A stretch of DNA of 64,000 nt from Streptomyces marispadix (GTDB lineage: Bacteria; Actinomycetota; Actinomycetes; Streptomycetales; Streptomycetaceae): positions 4,502,501-4,566,500 of the forward strand of contig NZ_JAKWJU010000002.1 in NCBI RefSeq assembly GCF_022524345.1, read 5' to 3'. Positions within the stretch are counted from its first letter, which is position 1. Every line of letters begins with the position of its first letter. Positions 16,744 to 25,770 of this stretch are shown piece after piece. The position numbers and the translations under genes were made by a program. A model generated the notes under the pieces. It saw only the letters and a list, made by a program, of their open reading frames with translations. It had not been told where the DNA came from and did no database searches.

Positions 16744-17274
16744 TTACGCGCCGTGCTCGCGGCGCCTGCGGAAGAGGAGCCTCGGCAGGCCCGCCGGGAT
16801 GCGGCGCCGGGTCGTCGCGGGCGTCGGCACGGGCACCGCCGCCTGCGGGTCGTCCGGCATCGCGCCCGGTTTCTGGAGGGGCGCGCCCGCGGGCTCCAGC
16901 CTCAGCACGCGGCACTCGCGTGCCCAGCGGTCCGCGATCGTGGTGAAGTCCGGGGCGTTGAGGCGCTTGCCGCGCAGCTCGCCTACGGTCGTCTCCCAGC
17001 GCCCGCCCCGCGGCTCCAACTCGGTTACGCGGGCGGGCCAGACCACCAGGCGGCCGCCCTTGTCCTTGCTGCGCACGCTGACGGTGGCGGTGCCGCCGTC
17101 CGTCAACCCCAGGTCGTCCAGGGGCTGTTCGAGCTCGCCGCCGCCGACGACGCACACGGCGCCGTCGTGCCATACATGCCACAGGGCACGGGAGGGGCCC
17201 TCGGGGCCGCGCACCCAGATGAGGCCGGACTTCTTGCTGGCCTCCTCGATGAGGGCCTGGTCGAGCAGCGTCAT
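16744..17274 (-). CDS. Conserved hypothetical protein, possible split-barrel fold
   Basis: This 176-residue protein begins MTLLDQALIEEASKKSGLIW. Its first 130 residues alternate short beta strands (LWHVWHDGAVCVVGGGEL, ATVSVRSKDKGGRLVVWPA), as in pyridoxamine-oxidase-like split barrels. The C-terminus is basic and proline-rich. No catalytic motif is clear. Streptomyces genomes carry similar proteins beside corA, as I recall, but I can give no function. It is read leftward from the ATG at 17274 and ends at the shared inverted repeat. Confidence 0.65.
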   Translation of the reverse strand: MTLLDQALIEEASKKSGLIWVRGPEGPSRALWHVWHDGAVCVVGGGELEQPLDDLGLTDGGTATVSVRSKDKGGRLVVWPARVTELEPRGGRWETTVGELRGKRLNAPDFTTIADRWARECRVLRLEPAGAPLQKPGAMPDDPQAAVPVPTPATTRRRIPAGLPRLLFRRRREHGA

Positions 17275-17379
17275 GTGCGCAGGCTACCGGGAGACGCCCG
17301 GCGGACAGGCGGTGACGTGCCTGCCTGTTGCCGCCGGACGTCAACGATCATCGTCAACCACGGGCGCAGATGTCGCCCT

Positions 17380-18495
17380 TCAGAGCCACCCGTTCCTCTT
17401 GAAGCCGCGGTAGATGGCGACACAGATGGTGACCGTGACGGCCATCACCGTCGGATAGCCGTATTTCCAGCCCAGTTCAGGCATGTACTTGAAGTTCATC
17501 CCGTAGATGCCCGCGATCATCGTCGGGACCGCGAAGATCGCCGCCCAGGACGTGATCTTGCGCATGTCCTCGTTCTGCGCGACGGTCGCCTGCGCGAGAT
17601 TGGCCTGGAGGATGGAGTTGAGGAGGTCGTCGAAGCCCAGGACCTGCTCGTTGACCCGCGTCAAGTGGTCGGCCACATCGCGGAAGTACTTCTGGATCTC
17701 CGGGTCGATGACCTGCATCGGCCGCTCGCTCACGAGCTGCATCGGCCGCAGCAGCGGAGAGACGGCGCGCTTGAACTCCAGCACCTCGCGCTTGAGTTGG
17801 TAGATGCGGCCCGCGTCGCCGCCGCGCCGCGCGTTGCCCGTGGTGTTGGAGAAGACCTCGATCTCCACCTCGTCGATGTCGTCCTGCACCGCGTCGGCCA
17901 CCGCGAGATAGCCGTCGACCGTCTGGTCGGCGATGGCGTGCAGCACCACCGACGGGCCCTTGGAGAGCAGTTCGGCGTCGTCCTCCATGCGGTGGCGCAG
18001 CGCGCGCAGCGAACCCTGGCCGCCGTGCCGCACCGTGATGATGTAGTCCCGGCCGGTGAAGCACATCACCTCGCCGGTCTCCACCACCTCGCTGGTGGCG
18101 GTCAGTTCGGCGTGCTCCACGTAGTGGATGGTCTTGAAGACGGTGAACACGCTGTCGTCGTAACGCTCCAGCTTCGGGCGCTGGTGTGCCTGCACCGCGT
18201 CCTCGACGGCCAGCGGGTGCAGTCCGTACTCCGTGGCGATTCCGGAGAACTCCCGCTCCGTCGGCTCGTGCAGTCCGATCCACACGAACTCCCGCCCGCC
18301 GCTTGCCCGTACGCGCCGCAGCGCCTCGTCGGGTGTCATGCGGGCGTCGACGCGCTGCCCGTCGCGGTAGACGGCGCAGTCCACGACTGCGGTGCCTTCC
18401 GCGGCGGTACGGGTGTTCTCGTACGGGTAAGCCGAGCGGCCCCCCTTGCGCAGGGACGGGCGGACGGCGGCGCGCAGGTCTTTGATCATCGACAT
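17380..18495 (-). CDS. corA: CorA-family magnesium/divalent cation transporter
   Basis: The 371-residue protein has the large cytoplasmic CorA domain with long helices (residues about 20-300). Two C-terminal transmembrane helices follow, the first ending in the invariant GMN motif (IYGMNFKYMPELGW). It forms pentameric Mg2+ (also Co2+/Ni2+) channels. The start is the ATG at 18495, with AAGGAG 6 nt upstream; the frame stays open farther upstream but that extension is Arg/Pro-rich junk. A long, structured leader lies upstream (see the entry for 18496-19067). Confidence 0.93.
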   Translation of the reverse strand: MSMIKDLRAAVRPSLRKGGRSAYPYENTRTAAEGTAVVDCAVYRDGQRVDARMTPDEALRRVRASGGREFVWIGLHEPTEREFSGIATEYGLHPLAVEDAVQAHQRPKLERYDDSVFTVFKTIHYVEHAELTATSEVVETGEVMCFTGRDYIITVRHGGQGSLRALRHRMEDDAELLSKGPSVVLHAIADQTVDGYLAVADAVQDDIDEVEIEVFSNTTGNARRGGDAGRIYQLKREVLEFKRAVSPLLRPMQLVSERPMQVIDPEIQKYFRDVADHLTRVNEQVLGFDDLLNSILQANLAQATVAQNEDMRKITSWAAIFAVPTMIAGIYGMNFKYMPELGWKYGYPTVMAVTVTICVAIYRGFKRNGWL

Positions 18496-19067
18496 GCTGG
18501 GCTCCTTGTCGGTGCCGTGGCGCGGCCCGGCCCAGCGCTGCCCGGAATGTGGACCTACGGTTCGTGGACGCGGTGTTCGGCGGCCGGAGGTCTGCAAAGC
18601 GGGTACCGCTCGGTGCCGGTCGCGACGGCGTTCATCGGTTCGCTGTCGGACGGGGTGGAGCGAAGCTCTGCGCTCTTCCGACTCTCTGCGCCCTGTTGGA
18701 ACCCGCGGAGAACAGCCCGGAAAAAGCTTCCCCCGGCGAGGTTTCACTGTCGAAACCTGTGGGGAGTAGGGCGCTCAGGAGCGGGGACGCGGCCTTGCGA
18801 CGGAAGAGCAGTTGGTACTGCACGGTCGACTCGGATCCATGTCAGTCCCACCTCCTCCGGCCGGTCCCCTGCGGGGGACGATTCGCATGCCTGACCAGCA
18901 GCCAACGGTAACACCGGTCAGGCGGTGCCGTGTCCGTTCGTGCCGTCAGGCGCATCTCTTTGCCTCCTCCTTACGTGATTTCCCACGCCTTTCCTTGAGA
19001 GATGCCTCGTGCTGCTCGCGCGGTTCCTCGCCGCCCCGGGGCCGATACCGGCCGATACGCGCCGATC
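18496..19067 (-). promoter_or_regulatory. Long leader/intergenic region upstream of corA
   Basis: About 570 bases lie between corA and the divergent SUFU-domain gene. Read on the corA strand it holds: a hairpin with CCTGACC/GGTCAGG arms (18890-18922); a tight hairpin GTCCCC-TGCG-GGGGAC (18864-18879); a strong GGAGGAGG ribosome site about 8 nt before ATG 18840, which opens a short ORF of about 19 codons; and a GGTTTC/GAAACC hairpin near 18740-18760. Magnesium transporters often have sensing leaders, but I cannot match a known riboswitch class. A GTG-started frame of 63 codons (18823-18632) also exists. Confidence 0.4.
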
Positions 19068-19073
19068 TATGCT
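19068..19073 (+). promoter_or_regulatory. -10 box TATGCT, leaderless start
   Basis: TATGCT is followed by 6 nt and then ATG 19080, with no Shine-Dalgarno sequence between them. Confidence 0.55.
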
Positions 19074-19079
19074 CGCGTC

Positions 19080-19727
19080 ATGGCTGACGTATCGGAACTG
19101 GTGGAGGCGCGCCTGCGTTCGGCGCTGGGCGAGCCGGACGCACGGGCCTCGGTGACGTTCCTCGGCACCGAACGCATCGAGGTGCTGCGCTTCGTCGACG
19201 CCGGCGGGGACAACGGGGGCGGCGTCAACGGCGAAGGCAGCGGCGACGGCAGCGGCAGCGGTGCCGTCGTGCGGTACGCCACGCTCGGAATGTCCGCCGC
19301 TCCGATGACCGATCCCGCCGCCGCCCTCGCCGACCCCGGCCGCGGCCCGCGTGCCGAACTGCTGCTGTCCGTAAGGGCGGGAGCCGCGGAGACCGACAAG
19401 GTGCTGCGTCCACTGGCCGTGCTCGCGGCCTCCCCGCAGGTCGAAGGCGTCGTCGTCGCGCCGGGCGCCTCGCTGGACGTAGGCGAGCCGCTGTGGCCCG
19501 GCGCGCCCTTCACGTCCGTACTCGTGGCCGAACCGGGCGGTCTCGTCGAGGACTTGGAGCTGGACGCCCTGCTGGAACCGGTGCGTTTTCTGCCACTGCT
19601 GCCGATGACGCCCAACGAGGCGGCATGGAAGCGGGCACACGGCGCCGAGGCCCTTCAGGAGCGCTGGCTGCGGCACGGCACCGACCTGCGCGACCCGCTG
19701 CGCCGGGCGGTGCCCCTGGATGACTGA
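19080..19727 (+). CDS. Suppressor-of-fused (SUFU) domain protein
   Basis: This 215-residue protein has a fold-level match to bacterial SUFU-domain proteins: RIEVLRFVDAG, VVRYATLGMSAAPM, then ELLLSVRAGA and the C-terminal VRFLPLLPMTPNEAAWKRAH. An insert of Gly/Ser/Asp repeats at about residues 43-60 interrupts the first sheet. Bacterial members are cytosolic; some act as immunity proteins in polymorphic toxin systems, but no toxin gene is nearby. The leaderless ATG at 19080 is well placed after TATGCT. Confidence 0.8.
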   Translation: MADVSELVEARLRSALGEPDARASVTFLGTERIEVLRFVDAGGDNGGGVNGEGSGDGSGSGAVVRYATLGMSAAPMTDPAAALADPGRGPRAELLLSVRAGAAETDKVLRPLAVLAASPQVEGVVVAPGASLDVGEPLWPGAPFTSVLVAEPGGLVEDLELDALLEPVRFLPLLPMTPNEAAWKRAHGAEALQERWLRHGTDLRDPLRRAVPLDD

Positions 19728-19794
19728 GCGACGGGCCTGCCGGTGGCCGGAGCGAGGTGATCGTCCTTGACGCGGGAGCCACCGGGGAGCACCG

Positions 19795-20445
19795 TTGTTC
19801 AGCATGAGGGGCGAACCCAGTTGCCCGAAGTGCGGTGGACGGGTACGGGCGCCCGGACTCTTCGCCGATACCTGGCAGTGCGATCTGCACGGGACGGTGC
19901 ACCCGTTGCAGCCCGTCGTTCCCCCCAGCGTCGAAGCTCTCGCCGTGGCCGTCGGCCGTACGAAGGTGCCCGTGTGGATGCCGTGGCCGCTGCCCGTCGG
20001 GTGGCTCTTCTCCGGGGTGGCCTGCGCGGGCGACGACCGCAGCGGCGGACGTGCCACGGCTGTGGCGTGCTCGGGACCCGGGCCGCTCGGCGGGCCGGGT
20101 GAACTCATCCTGGTCGCCGAGGAGTTGGGCGTCGGCCTGGGTGCGCGCTACGCGGGCGTCGACGGCCCCGACCCCGGCCCGGGCATGCGCGTCGACCAGC
20201 CGCCGCCGGTGAAGGTGCTGGCCGCGGGGCGCCCGACACCGCTGTGGCATGTGGCGGGCTCCGCCAGCGACCGTGCCGTCTTCGCGGGCGAGGCGCGGGG
20301 GCTGTGGCTGTGGGCGATCGTCTGGCCCGAGCAGTCGGGGCTGCTGATGTACGACGAACTGGTGCTCACGGATCTGCGTGACGCCGGGGCCGAAGTCGAT
20401 CTGCTGCCGTGCGGGACGCTGTCGCCGCGCATCATCTCGCCCTGA
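19795..20445 (+). CDS. DUF6758-type conserved protein with N-terminal zinc ribbon
   Basis: This 216-residue protein opens MRGEPSCPKCGGRVRAPGLF and has QCDLHG soon after, giving a CxxC...C..H zinc-ribbon-like start. The rest is a conserved globular region (WMPWPLPVGWLFSGVACAG; GPGPLGGPGELILVAEELG; GLWLWAIVWPEQSGLLMYDE). GGGGAG lies 5 nt before a TTG at 19795 and 14 nt before the ATG at 19804, so TTG is slightly favoured. It follows the SUFU gene by 67 nt and may be co-transcribed. The family is Streptomyces-wide and unassigned. Confidence 0.8.
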   Translation: MFSMRGEPSCPKCGGRVRAPGLFADTWQCDLHGTVHPLQPVVPPSVEALAVAVGRTKVPVWMPWPLPVGWLFSGVACAGDDRSGGRATAVACSGPGPLGGPGELILVAEELGVGLGARYAGVDGPDPGPGMRVDQPPPVKVLAAGRPTPLWHVAGSASDRAVFAGEARGLWLWAIVWPEQSGLLMYDELVLTDLRDAGAEVDLLPCGTLSPRIISP

Positions 20446-20600
20446 GCGCGCCGGGCCCCGGGCATACGGGACGGGCCTCGGCCTCTTGGTGCCTCGGCCC
20501 GCTCCCGGCCGTGCGCCCTCGCCTCCGGGGCCGCCGGCGGGCGCGGCTATCCTGGGGGCACCGCCTCCGTACGCCCTCGGCCGCAGATGGGGTCTTCCTC

Positions 20601-21512
20601 GTGCGCATCGACCTGCACACCCACTCCACAGCCTCCGACGGCACGGACACCCCCGCCGAACTCGTAAGGGGAGCGGCAGCGGCGGGCCTCGACGTCGTCG
20701 CGCTGACCGACCACGACACGGTCTCCGGGCACGACGAGGCCGCACGGGCCCTGCCCCCGGGCCTGACGCTGGTGACCGGCGCCGAACTCTCCTGCCGCCT
20801 CGACGGCGTGAGCCTGCACATGCTGGCCTACCTCTTCGACCCGTCCGAGCCCGAACTCGCCCGCGAGCGCGAACTCGTACGCGACGACCGCGTCCCACGC
20901 GCCCGCGCCATGGTGGCCAAGCTGCGCGAACTGGGCGTCCCCGTGACCTGGGAACGGGTGGCGGAGATCGCAGGCGACGGAGCCGTGGGCCGCCCGCACA
21001 TCGCCACCGCCATGGTCGAGGCGGGCGTCGTACCGACCGTCTCGGACGCCTTCACCACCGAGTGGATCGCGAACGACGGCAGGGCGTACGCGGAGAAGCA
21101 CGAACTCGACCCGTTCGACGCGCTGCGCCTCATCAAGGGCGCGGGGGGAGTCGCCGTCTTCGCGCACCCGCTCGCCGCCAAACGCGGCCAGTGCGTACCG
21201 GAGAGTGCGATCGCCGACCTGGCGGCGGCGGGCCTCGACGGCATCGAGGCCGACCACATGGACCACGAACCGGCGACCCGCGCCCGGCTGCACGGCATCG
21301 CCGACGACCTCGGGCTCCTCGCCACCGGCTCCAGCGACTACCACGGCAGCCGCAAGAGCTGCCGACTCGGGGAGCACACCACCGATCCGGGGGTCTACGA
21401 GCAGATCGTGGCGCGTGCCTCCGGCGCCGCTCCCGTCACATCGGAGGCGTACGGCGATGACCCGGCGGTCCCGGGGCGTCAGGGCACCGGGACAGGTTCT
21501 GTCACCGGCTGA
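20601..21512 (+). CDS. PHP-domain phosphoesterase
   Basis: This 303-residue metal-dependent phosphoesterase begins VRIDLHTHSTASDGT and carries TDHDT, GAELSC, the FAHP motif and GSSDYHGS. These supply the trinuclear metal site of the PHP superfamily. Length and motifs fit 3',5'-nucleoside bisphosphate phosphatase/oligoribonuclease relatives (RnaAM type) that degrade short RNA or pAp. GTG 20601 follows GATGGGG, with a possible -10 box TATCCT about 50 nt upstream. The gene overlaps the convergent hydrolase gene by 11 nt. Confidence 0.88.
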   Translation: MRIDLHTHSTASDGTDTPAELVRGAAAAGLDVVALTDHDTVSGHDEAARALPPGLTLVTGAELSCRLDGVSLHMLAYLFDPSEPELARERELVRDDRVPRARAMVAKLRELGVPVTWERVAEIAGDGAVGRPHIATAMVEAGVVPTVSDAFTTEWIANDGRAYAEKHELDPFDALRLIKGAGGVAVFAHPLAAKRGQCVPESAIADLAAAGLDGIEADHMDHEPATRARLHGIADDLGLLATGSSDYHGSRKSCRLGEHTTDPGVYEQIVARASGAAPVTSEAYGDDPAVPGRQGTGTGSVTG

Positions 21513-22425
21513 GGCCGCCGGACCAGAAGGACACCAGCGCGCGGGCGGTCTCCTCCGGACGCTCGGCGTTGGGCGAGTGCCCCGCCCCGGCCACGACGGT
21601 ACGGACGGCACCGAGCCGCACGGCCGTCTCGTCCAGCAGCGGCACTGGCCACGCGTAGTCGACCGAGCCCGAGATCACATTCACGGGCAGCGGCTCAGGA
21701 AGCGCGGCGAGTGCGTCGGCCAGTTCGTCGATCCGGTCCGGCTCGGCGATCAACTGATGTGCGGTGGCGGACAGTTGCTCCGGTACGTGCGCCATGAAGC
21801 GCCGGTGCAGGAACTCGGCGACCTCCGGCGGGGTCTCCTCGTCCGCCGCCTCCACCGGGTCCAGCTCGCGCATCGCCTGCCAGATCTCCTCCATCTCCAT
21901 CACGCCCAGCGCACCCAGCAGCATCTTCAGCCGCCGCTGCTGCGCGGCGGAGACGGCCCCGGGGCCGCTGCTCATGAGGGTGAGGGACGCGAAGGGCGAG
22001 GCGTCCAGCAGCACGGCGGCCCTGGCGATCAGGCCGCCGAGGGAGTGCCCCAGCAGATGTACGCGCTCGGCGGGGGATTCGCCTCCGGCGGCGTCCTCCC
22101 GTAGCCCGTCTGCCTCTTCCCGCAGCGCCGCCGTGACGGCGAGCAGGTCACGCGCCAGCTCGGGCTGCGCGTACGCGGACTCATCGCGCGGCCCGTCCGT
22201 CTCGTGCTGGCCGCGCCCGTCGACGGCCACGACCCGGTAGCCGCCCGCGGCCAGCGGGCCGAGCAGCGCGATGAAGTCCTCCTTGCTGCCGGTGAATCCG
22301 GGCAGCAGCAGCGCCGTGCCCGCCGTGGGCTCGCCCGCTTCGTGAACGGCGAACTCACCGCGTGCGGTGGGCAGTCGGCGGGCGCGGACCGTGGGCGGCA
22401 GCCCGAGGAACGGCGGCTTGCTCAT
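21502..22425 (-). CDS. Alpha/beta hydrolase
   Basis: This 307-residue alpha/beta-hydrolase-fold protein has the oxyanion-hole segment LLLPGFTGSKEDF, the nucleophile elbow LLGHSLGGL (Ser near residue 128), and the catalytic His in VVAGAGHSPNAERP. The lid region (residues about 170-230) is helical and acidic. No signal peptide is visible, so it acts in the cytoplasm; the substrate is unknown. The ATG at 22425 lies 6 nt after the minus-strand box TAGCGT, so it is probably leaderless. Confidence 0.85.
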   Translation of the reverse strand: MSKPPFLGLPPTVRARRLPTARGEFAVHEAGEPTAGTALLLPGFTGSKEDFIALLGPLAAGGYRVVAVDGRGQHETDGPRDESAYAQPELARDLLAVTAALREEADGLREDAAGGESPAERVHLLGHSLGGLIARAAVLLDASPFASLTLMSSGPGAVSAAQQRRLKMLLGALGVMEMEEIWQAMRELDPVEAADEETPPEVAEFLHRRFMAHVPEQLSATAHQLIAEPDRIDELADALAALPEPLPVNVISGSVDYAWPVPLLDETAVRLGAVRTVVAGAGHSPNAERPEETARALVSFWSGGLSR

Positions 22426-22431
22426 GCGAGG

Positions 22432-22437
22432 ACGCTA
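22432..22437 (-). promoter_or_regulatory. -10 box TAGCGT, leaderless start of hydrolase
   Basis: On the minus strand, TAGCGT, then CCTCGC, then the ATG at 22425. No Shine-Dalgarno sequence is present. Confidence 0.55.
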
Positions 22438-22485
22438 CCGCTACGTACGGCCCTTGGCAGCGGGGCGTCGGGCGCCGCCGCGCAC

Positions 22486-22531
22486 GAGGCGAGGCCCGGC
22501 CCGCTCTCAGTCGTGGGCCGGGCCTCGCCTC
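22486..22531. terminator. 17-bp perfect hairpin terminator after DEAD-box helicase
   Basis: The arm 22486-22502 pairs without mismatch with 22515-22531 around a 12-nt loop. It lies about 90 nt beyond the helicase stop on the minus strand, and it would also insulate the downstream hydrolase promoter. Confidence 0.8.
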
Positions 22532-22619
22532 ATACGGGCCTGGTGTCCGCTGGGCCCGCCGCTACGGAACCTCGGACGCCGGAATTCCGGGAGATGCCGG
22601 GGTTCCGGGCGCCGGCGGG

Positions 22620-24467
22620 TCAGCTCTCGGGGCTCGCTTGCGGCTGCTGCCCGGCCTTCGCACCGGCGGTGCTTCCGCTGCGGGTGCGGCGACGGCGCCG
22701 CGGCTTGCCGCCCTCTCCGTCCGACGCGTCGCGCTGCGTGCCTGCCGCCGTGGCCGTGGCGGTCGCGCCGCCCGAGCCACCGGATGCGGCGCCCGACTCG
22801 GAGACCGCCTTGGCGCCATGGCCGTTGCCGCCCCCGCGGGTACGGCGCCTGCGGCGCGGCTTGCGGGCCCCGCCGTCCTCGCCGGAGTCCGCCGGGGTCA
22901 CCGGTGCGCCACCGGCCGAGCCGGTTCCCGCAGCCGTACCGGTCGCGTCCGTACGGGCCGAGTCCGTGCTCGCCGCCGCGGAACCCTCGTCGCCGACCGG
23001 TCGCCCGTTGCGCATGCGCCGCCGCTGCCGGGGCGGACGTGCGCGCCGCTGCGGTGCCTCCGGCTCGCCGTCGGTGTCAGCGCCCCGGGCGCCGCGTCCG
23101 CCACGTCCACGCGGACCGCGGCCCGTCTCGCCCAGGTCCTCGACCTGCTCGGCCGAGAGCCCCGCGCGGGTGCGCTCGCCGCGCGGCAGCACGCCCTTGG
23201 TGCCCTCGGGGATGCCGAGCGCCTCGTAGAGATGCGGGGAGGTGGAGTAGGTCTCCTCCGGGTCCGGAAGACCCAGTTCCAGCGCCTTGTCGATGAGCTG
23301 CCAGCGCGGGATGTCGTCCCAGTCGACGAGCGTCACGGCCGTACCGGAGGCGCCTGCGCGTCCCGTGCGCCCGATGCGGTGCAGATACGTCTTCTCGTCC
23401 TCGGGCGTCTGGTAGTTGATGACGTGCGTGACGTTGTCGACGTCGATGCCGCGCGCCGCCACGTCCGTGCACACCAGGACGTTGACCTTGCCGTTGCGGA
23501 AGGCGCGCAGCGCCTGCTCACGTGCGCCCTGGCCCAGGTCGCCGTGGACGGCGCCCGCGGCGAAGCCACGACGGCTGAGCTGGTCCGCGACGTCCGCCGC
23601 GGTCCGCTTAGTACGGCAGAAGATCATCGCCAGATCGCAGCCCTCGGCCTGGAGGATGCGGGCGACCATCTCCTGCTTGTCGAGGGAGTGGGCACGGAAG
23701 GCGTGCTGTGTGGTGTTCGCCACGGTCTGCCCGGCGTCGTCCGGCTCGGAGGCGCGGATGTGCGTGGGCCTGTTCATGTAGCGCCGGGCCAGGGAGATGA
23801 CCTGGCCCGGCATCGTCGCGGAGAACAGCATGGTCTGCCGTTTCACCGGCAGCATCTGGATGATCTTCTCGACGTCGGGCAGGAAGCCCAGGTCGAGCAT
23901 CTCGTCGGCCTCGTCCAGAACGAGCGAACGCACGTCGGAGAGGCGGAGCTTCTTCTGGCCCGCCAGGTCGAGCAGCCGCCCGGGAGTGCCGACGACGACG
24001 TCGACGCCCTTCTTCAGCGACTCGATCTGCGGCTCGTAGGCCCGGCCGCCGTAGATGGACAGGACCCGTACGTTACGGACCTTGCCCGCCGTCAGCAGGT
24101 CGTTCGTGACCTGCTGGCACAGCTCACGGGTCGGTACGACCACGAGAGCCTGCGGGGAGTCGGTGAGCATCTCCGGCTCGGCCCTGCCGGACTCGACGTC
24201 GGCGGGAACGGTGACGGACTCCAGCAGCGGAAGGCCGAAGCCCAGGGTCTTGCCAGTGCCGGTCTTGGCCTGGCCGATGACGTCGCCGCCGGTGAGGGCG
24301 ACGGGGAGCGTCATCTCCTGGATGGGAAAGGGCGTGCTGATGCCTACGGCTTCTAGTGCTTCGGCGGTCTCGGAAAGGATTCCGAGTTCGCGGAAAGTCG
24401 TGGTGGTCAGGATGCTGGCCTCTTCTGTGTGACGCGCGATGAGGCGGCGAGGAGGGTCGTACCGCAT
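22620..24467 (-). CDS. DEAD-box RNA helicase (RhlE/CshA-like) with basic tail
   Basis: The catalytic core is complete: Q motif FRELGI...FPIQ, Walker A AKTGTGKT, PTRELC, GG/TPGRLLDL, DEAD in VLDEADEML, SAT, and the second RecA domain with HGDLGQGAREQAL and HRIGRTGRAG. The C-terminal 200 residues are Gly/Arg-rich and contain RKPRRRRRTR and KPRRRRRTRS repeats that bind RNA nonspecifically. It should remodel structured RNA in translation or decay. The start is unclear: ATG 24467 has no ribosome site, while AGAAGAGG lies just before ATC/CTG codons at 24410-24405 (ILTTTTFREL), nearer the usual N-terminus. Confidence 0.9.
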   Translation of the reverse strand: MRYDPPRRLIARHTEEASILTTTTFRELGILSETAEALEAVGISTPFPIQEMTLPVALTGGDVIGQAKTGTGKTLGFGLPLLESVTVPADVESGRAEPEMLTDSPQALVVVPTRELCQQVTNDLLTAGKVRNVRVLSIYGGRAYEPQIESLKKGVDVVVGTPGRLLDLAGQKKLRLSDVRSLVLDEADEMLDLGFLPDVEKIIQMLPVKRQTMLFSATMPGQVISLARRYMNRPTHIRASEPDDAGQTVANTTQHAFRAHSLDKQEMVARILQAEGCDLAMIFCRTKRTAADVADQLSRRGFAAGAVHGDLGQGAREQALRAFRNGKVNVLVCTDVAARGIDVDNVTHVINYQTPEDEKTYLHRIGRTGRAGASGTAVTLVDWDDIPRWQLIDKALELGLPDPEETYSTSPHLYEALGIPEGTKGVLPRGERTRAGLSAEQVEDLGETGRGPRGRGGRGARGADTDGEPEAPQRRARPPRQRRRMRNGRPVGDEGSAAASTDSARTDATGTAAGTGSAGGAPVTPADSGEDGGARKPRRRRRTRGGGNGHGAKAVSESGAASGGSGGATATATAAGTQRDASDGEGGKPRRRRRTRSGSTAGAKAGQQPQASPES

Positions 24468-24784
24468 ACCGGGGGCGGCGCCTTGCCGGCCCGCCGGTCT
24501 GTGCGGGACCACTGGCTCTCGCTCAAGCGCTCTTCACGCGAGCGGTCCCTCTTGTCGCGGGACGTGTGGGGAACACGCGCCACGCGCGGAGGGCTGTCGG
24601 GGTCGGAGCCGATCGGTCCTCCGACCGGGCATCCGCAGTCTTTCGTGCATCGTCCCGCCGTACGGCGGGAGCCAATATCACTGTACCCCGGATCCGCGCA
24701 TGTGTACCGGGGCGATCGTTGTGTACGAGTTCACTGTGGGCCGCGAGCCCGGAACCAGGGGCTTACCGGGCTGTTGACGCGGGC

Positions 24785-24790
24785 TATCGT
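24785..24790 (+). promoter_or_regulatory. -10 box TATCGT, leaderless start
   Basis: TATCGT is followed by 7 nt and then ATG 24798. A 285-nt region upstream separates it from the divergent helicase gene and should hold both promoters. Confidence 0.5.
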
Positions 24791-24797
24791 GCTCGGC

Positions 24798-25529
24798 ATG
24801 GAGACCAATGGGAAGACCCCCGAGGCTGTGCATACAGGGATCGCCACCCAGGACTGGGCGGAGGCGTCCGCCGACCCGACGTACCGGGCGGCCGTGGTGG
24901 ATCTGCTGGGTGCGCTGGCCTACGGGGAGCTTGCCGCCTTCGAACGGCTGGCGGAGGACGCGAAGCTCGCGCCGACGCTCGCCGACAAGGCCCAGCTCGC
25001 GTCGATGGCGTCCGCCGAGTTCCAGCACTTCGCGCAGCTACGGGACCGGCTGTCGGTGATCGACGCCGAGCCGACCGAGGCGATGCAGCCCTTCGCCGCG
25101 GCCCTGGACGAGTTCCACCGGCAGACCGCACCCTCCGACTGGCTCGAAGGCCTGATCAAGGCGTACGTCGGCGACTCGATCGCCGCGGACTTCTACCGTG
25201 AGGTGGCCGTACGTCTGGACTCCGACACGCGTGCGCTGGTGCTGGGAGTACTCGACGACAGCGGGCACTCCAGCTTCGCGGTGGAGAAGGTACGCGCCGC
25301 CATCGAGGCGGACCCGAGGGTCGGCGGAAGGCTGGCGCTCTGGGCGCGGAGGCTGATGGGGGAGGCGCTCTCGCAGGCGCAGCGCGTGGTCGCGGACCGC
25401 GACGCGCTCTCGACGATGCTGGTGGGCGGGATGGCCGACGGCTTCGATCTGGCGGAGGTGGGCCGGATGTTCTCCCGCATCACGGAGGCGCACACCAAGC
25501 GGATGGCGGCGCTGGGGCTGGCGGCCTGA
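24798..25529 (+). CDS. Ferritin-like fold protein (MiaE-like family)
   Basis: This 243-residue all-helical protein has carboxylate/His pairs spaced as in ferritin-like di-iron proteins: YGELAAFERLAED, SAEFQHFAQLRD, GDSIAADFYREVA and DDSGHSSFAVEKV. It resembles the tRNA-hydroxylase (MiaE-like) ferritin-like group that lies next to a DEAD-box helicase gene in mycobacteria as well. A redox or tRNA-modification role is inferred from fold and context. The ATG at 24798 directly follows a -10 box. Confidence 0.8.
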   Translation: METNGKTPEAVHTGIATQDWAEASADPTYRAAVVDLLGALAYGELAAFERLAEDAKLAPTLADKAQLASMASAEFQHFAQLRDRLSVIDAEPTEAMQPFAAALDEFHRQTAPSDWLEGLIKAYVGDSIAADFYREVAVRLDSDTRALVLGVLDDSGHSSFAVEKVRAAIEADPRVGGRLALWARRLMGEALSQAQRVVADRDALSTMLVGGMADGFDLAEVGRMFSRITEAHTKRMAALGLAA

Positions 25530-25770
25530 GCGACGCCTCAGCGACGCCTCAGCAACGAGGCCGCGCCGCAGGGCCGCAGGGCCGGAGGGTCAGAGGGGCC
25601 GGGATTCTCTGAGTGCGGTAAGCGGAGCCTTCCGGACCGACGCTCGAAAGGGCGACGAACGCGGACGGGCGGGCCTTGACCGGCACCGCCCGCTCCCGTT
25701 CACGGCCGTACCGCCGAGGCCGTGGCCCGCTGGCGCCTCTCGGAGCCGCGGCACCGCCAGGAGGCACCGC

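Noticed and set aside
18496..19067. Mg2+ M-box riboswitch upstream of corA
   Set aside because: I could not find the characteristic M-box elements. The region is reported only as an unclassified structured leader.
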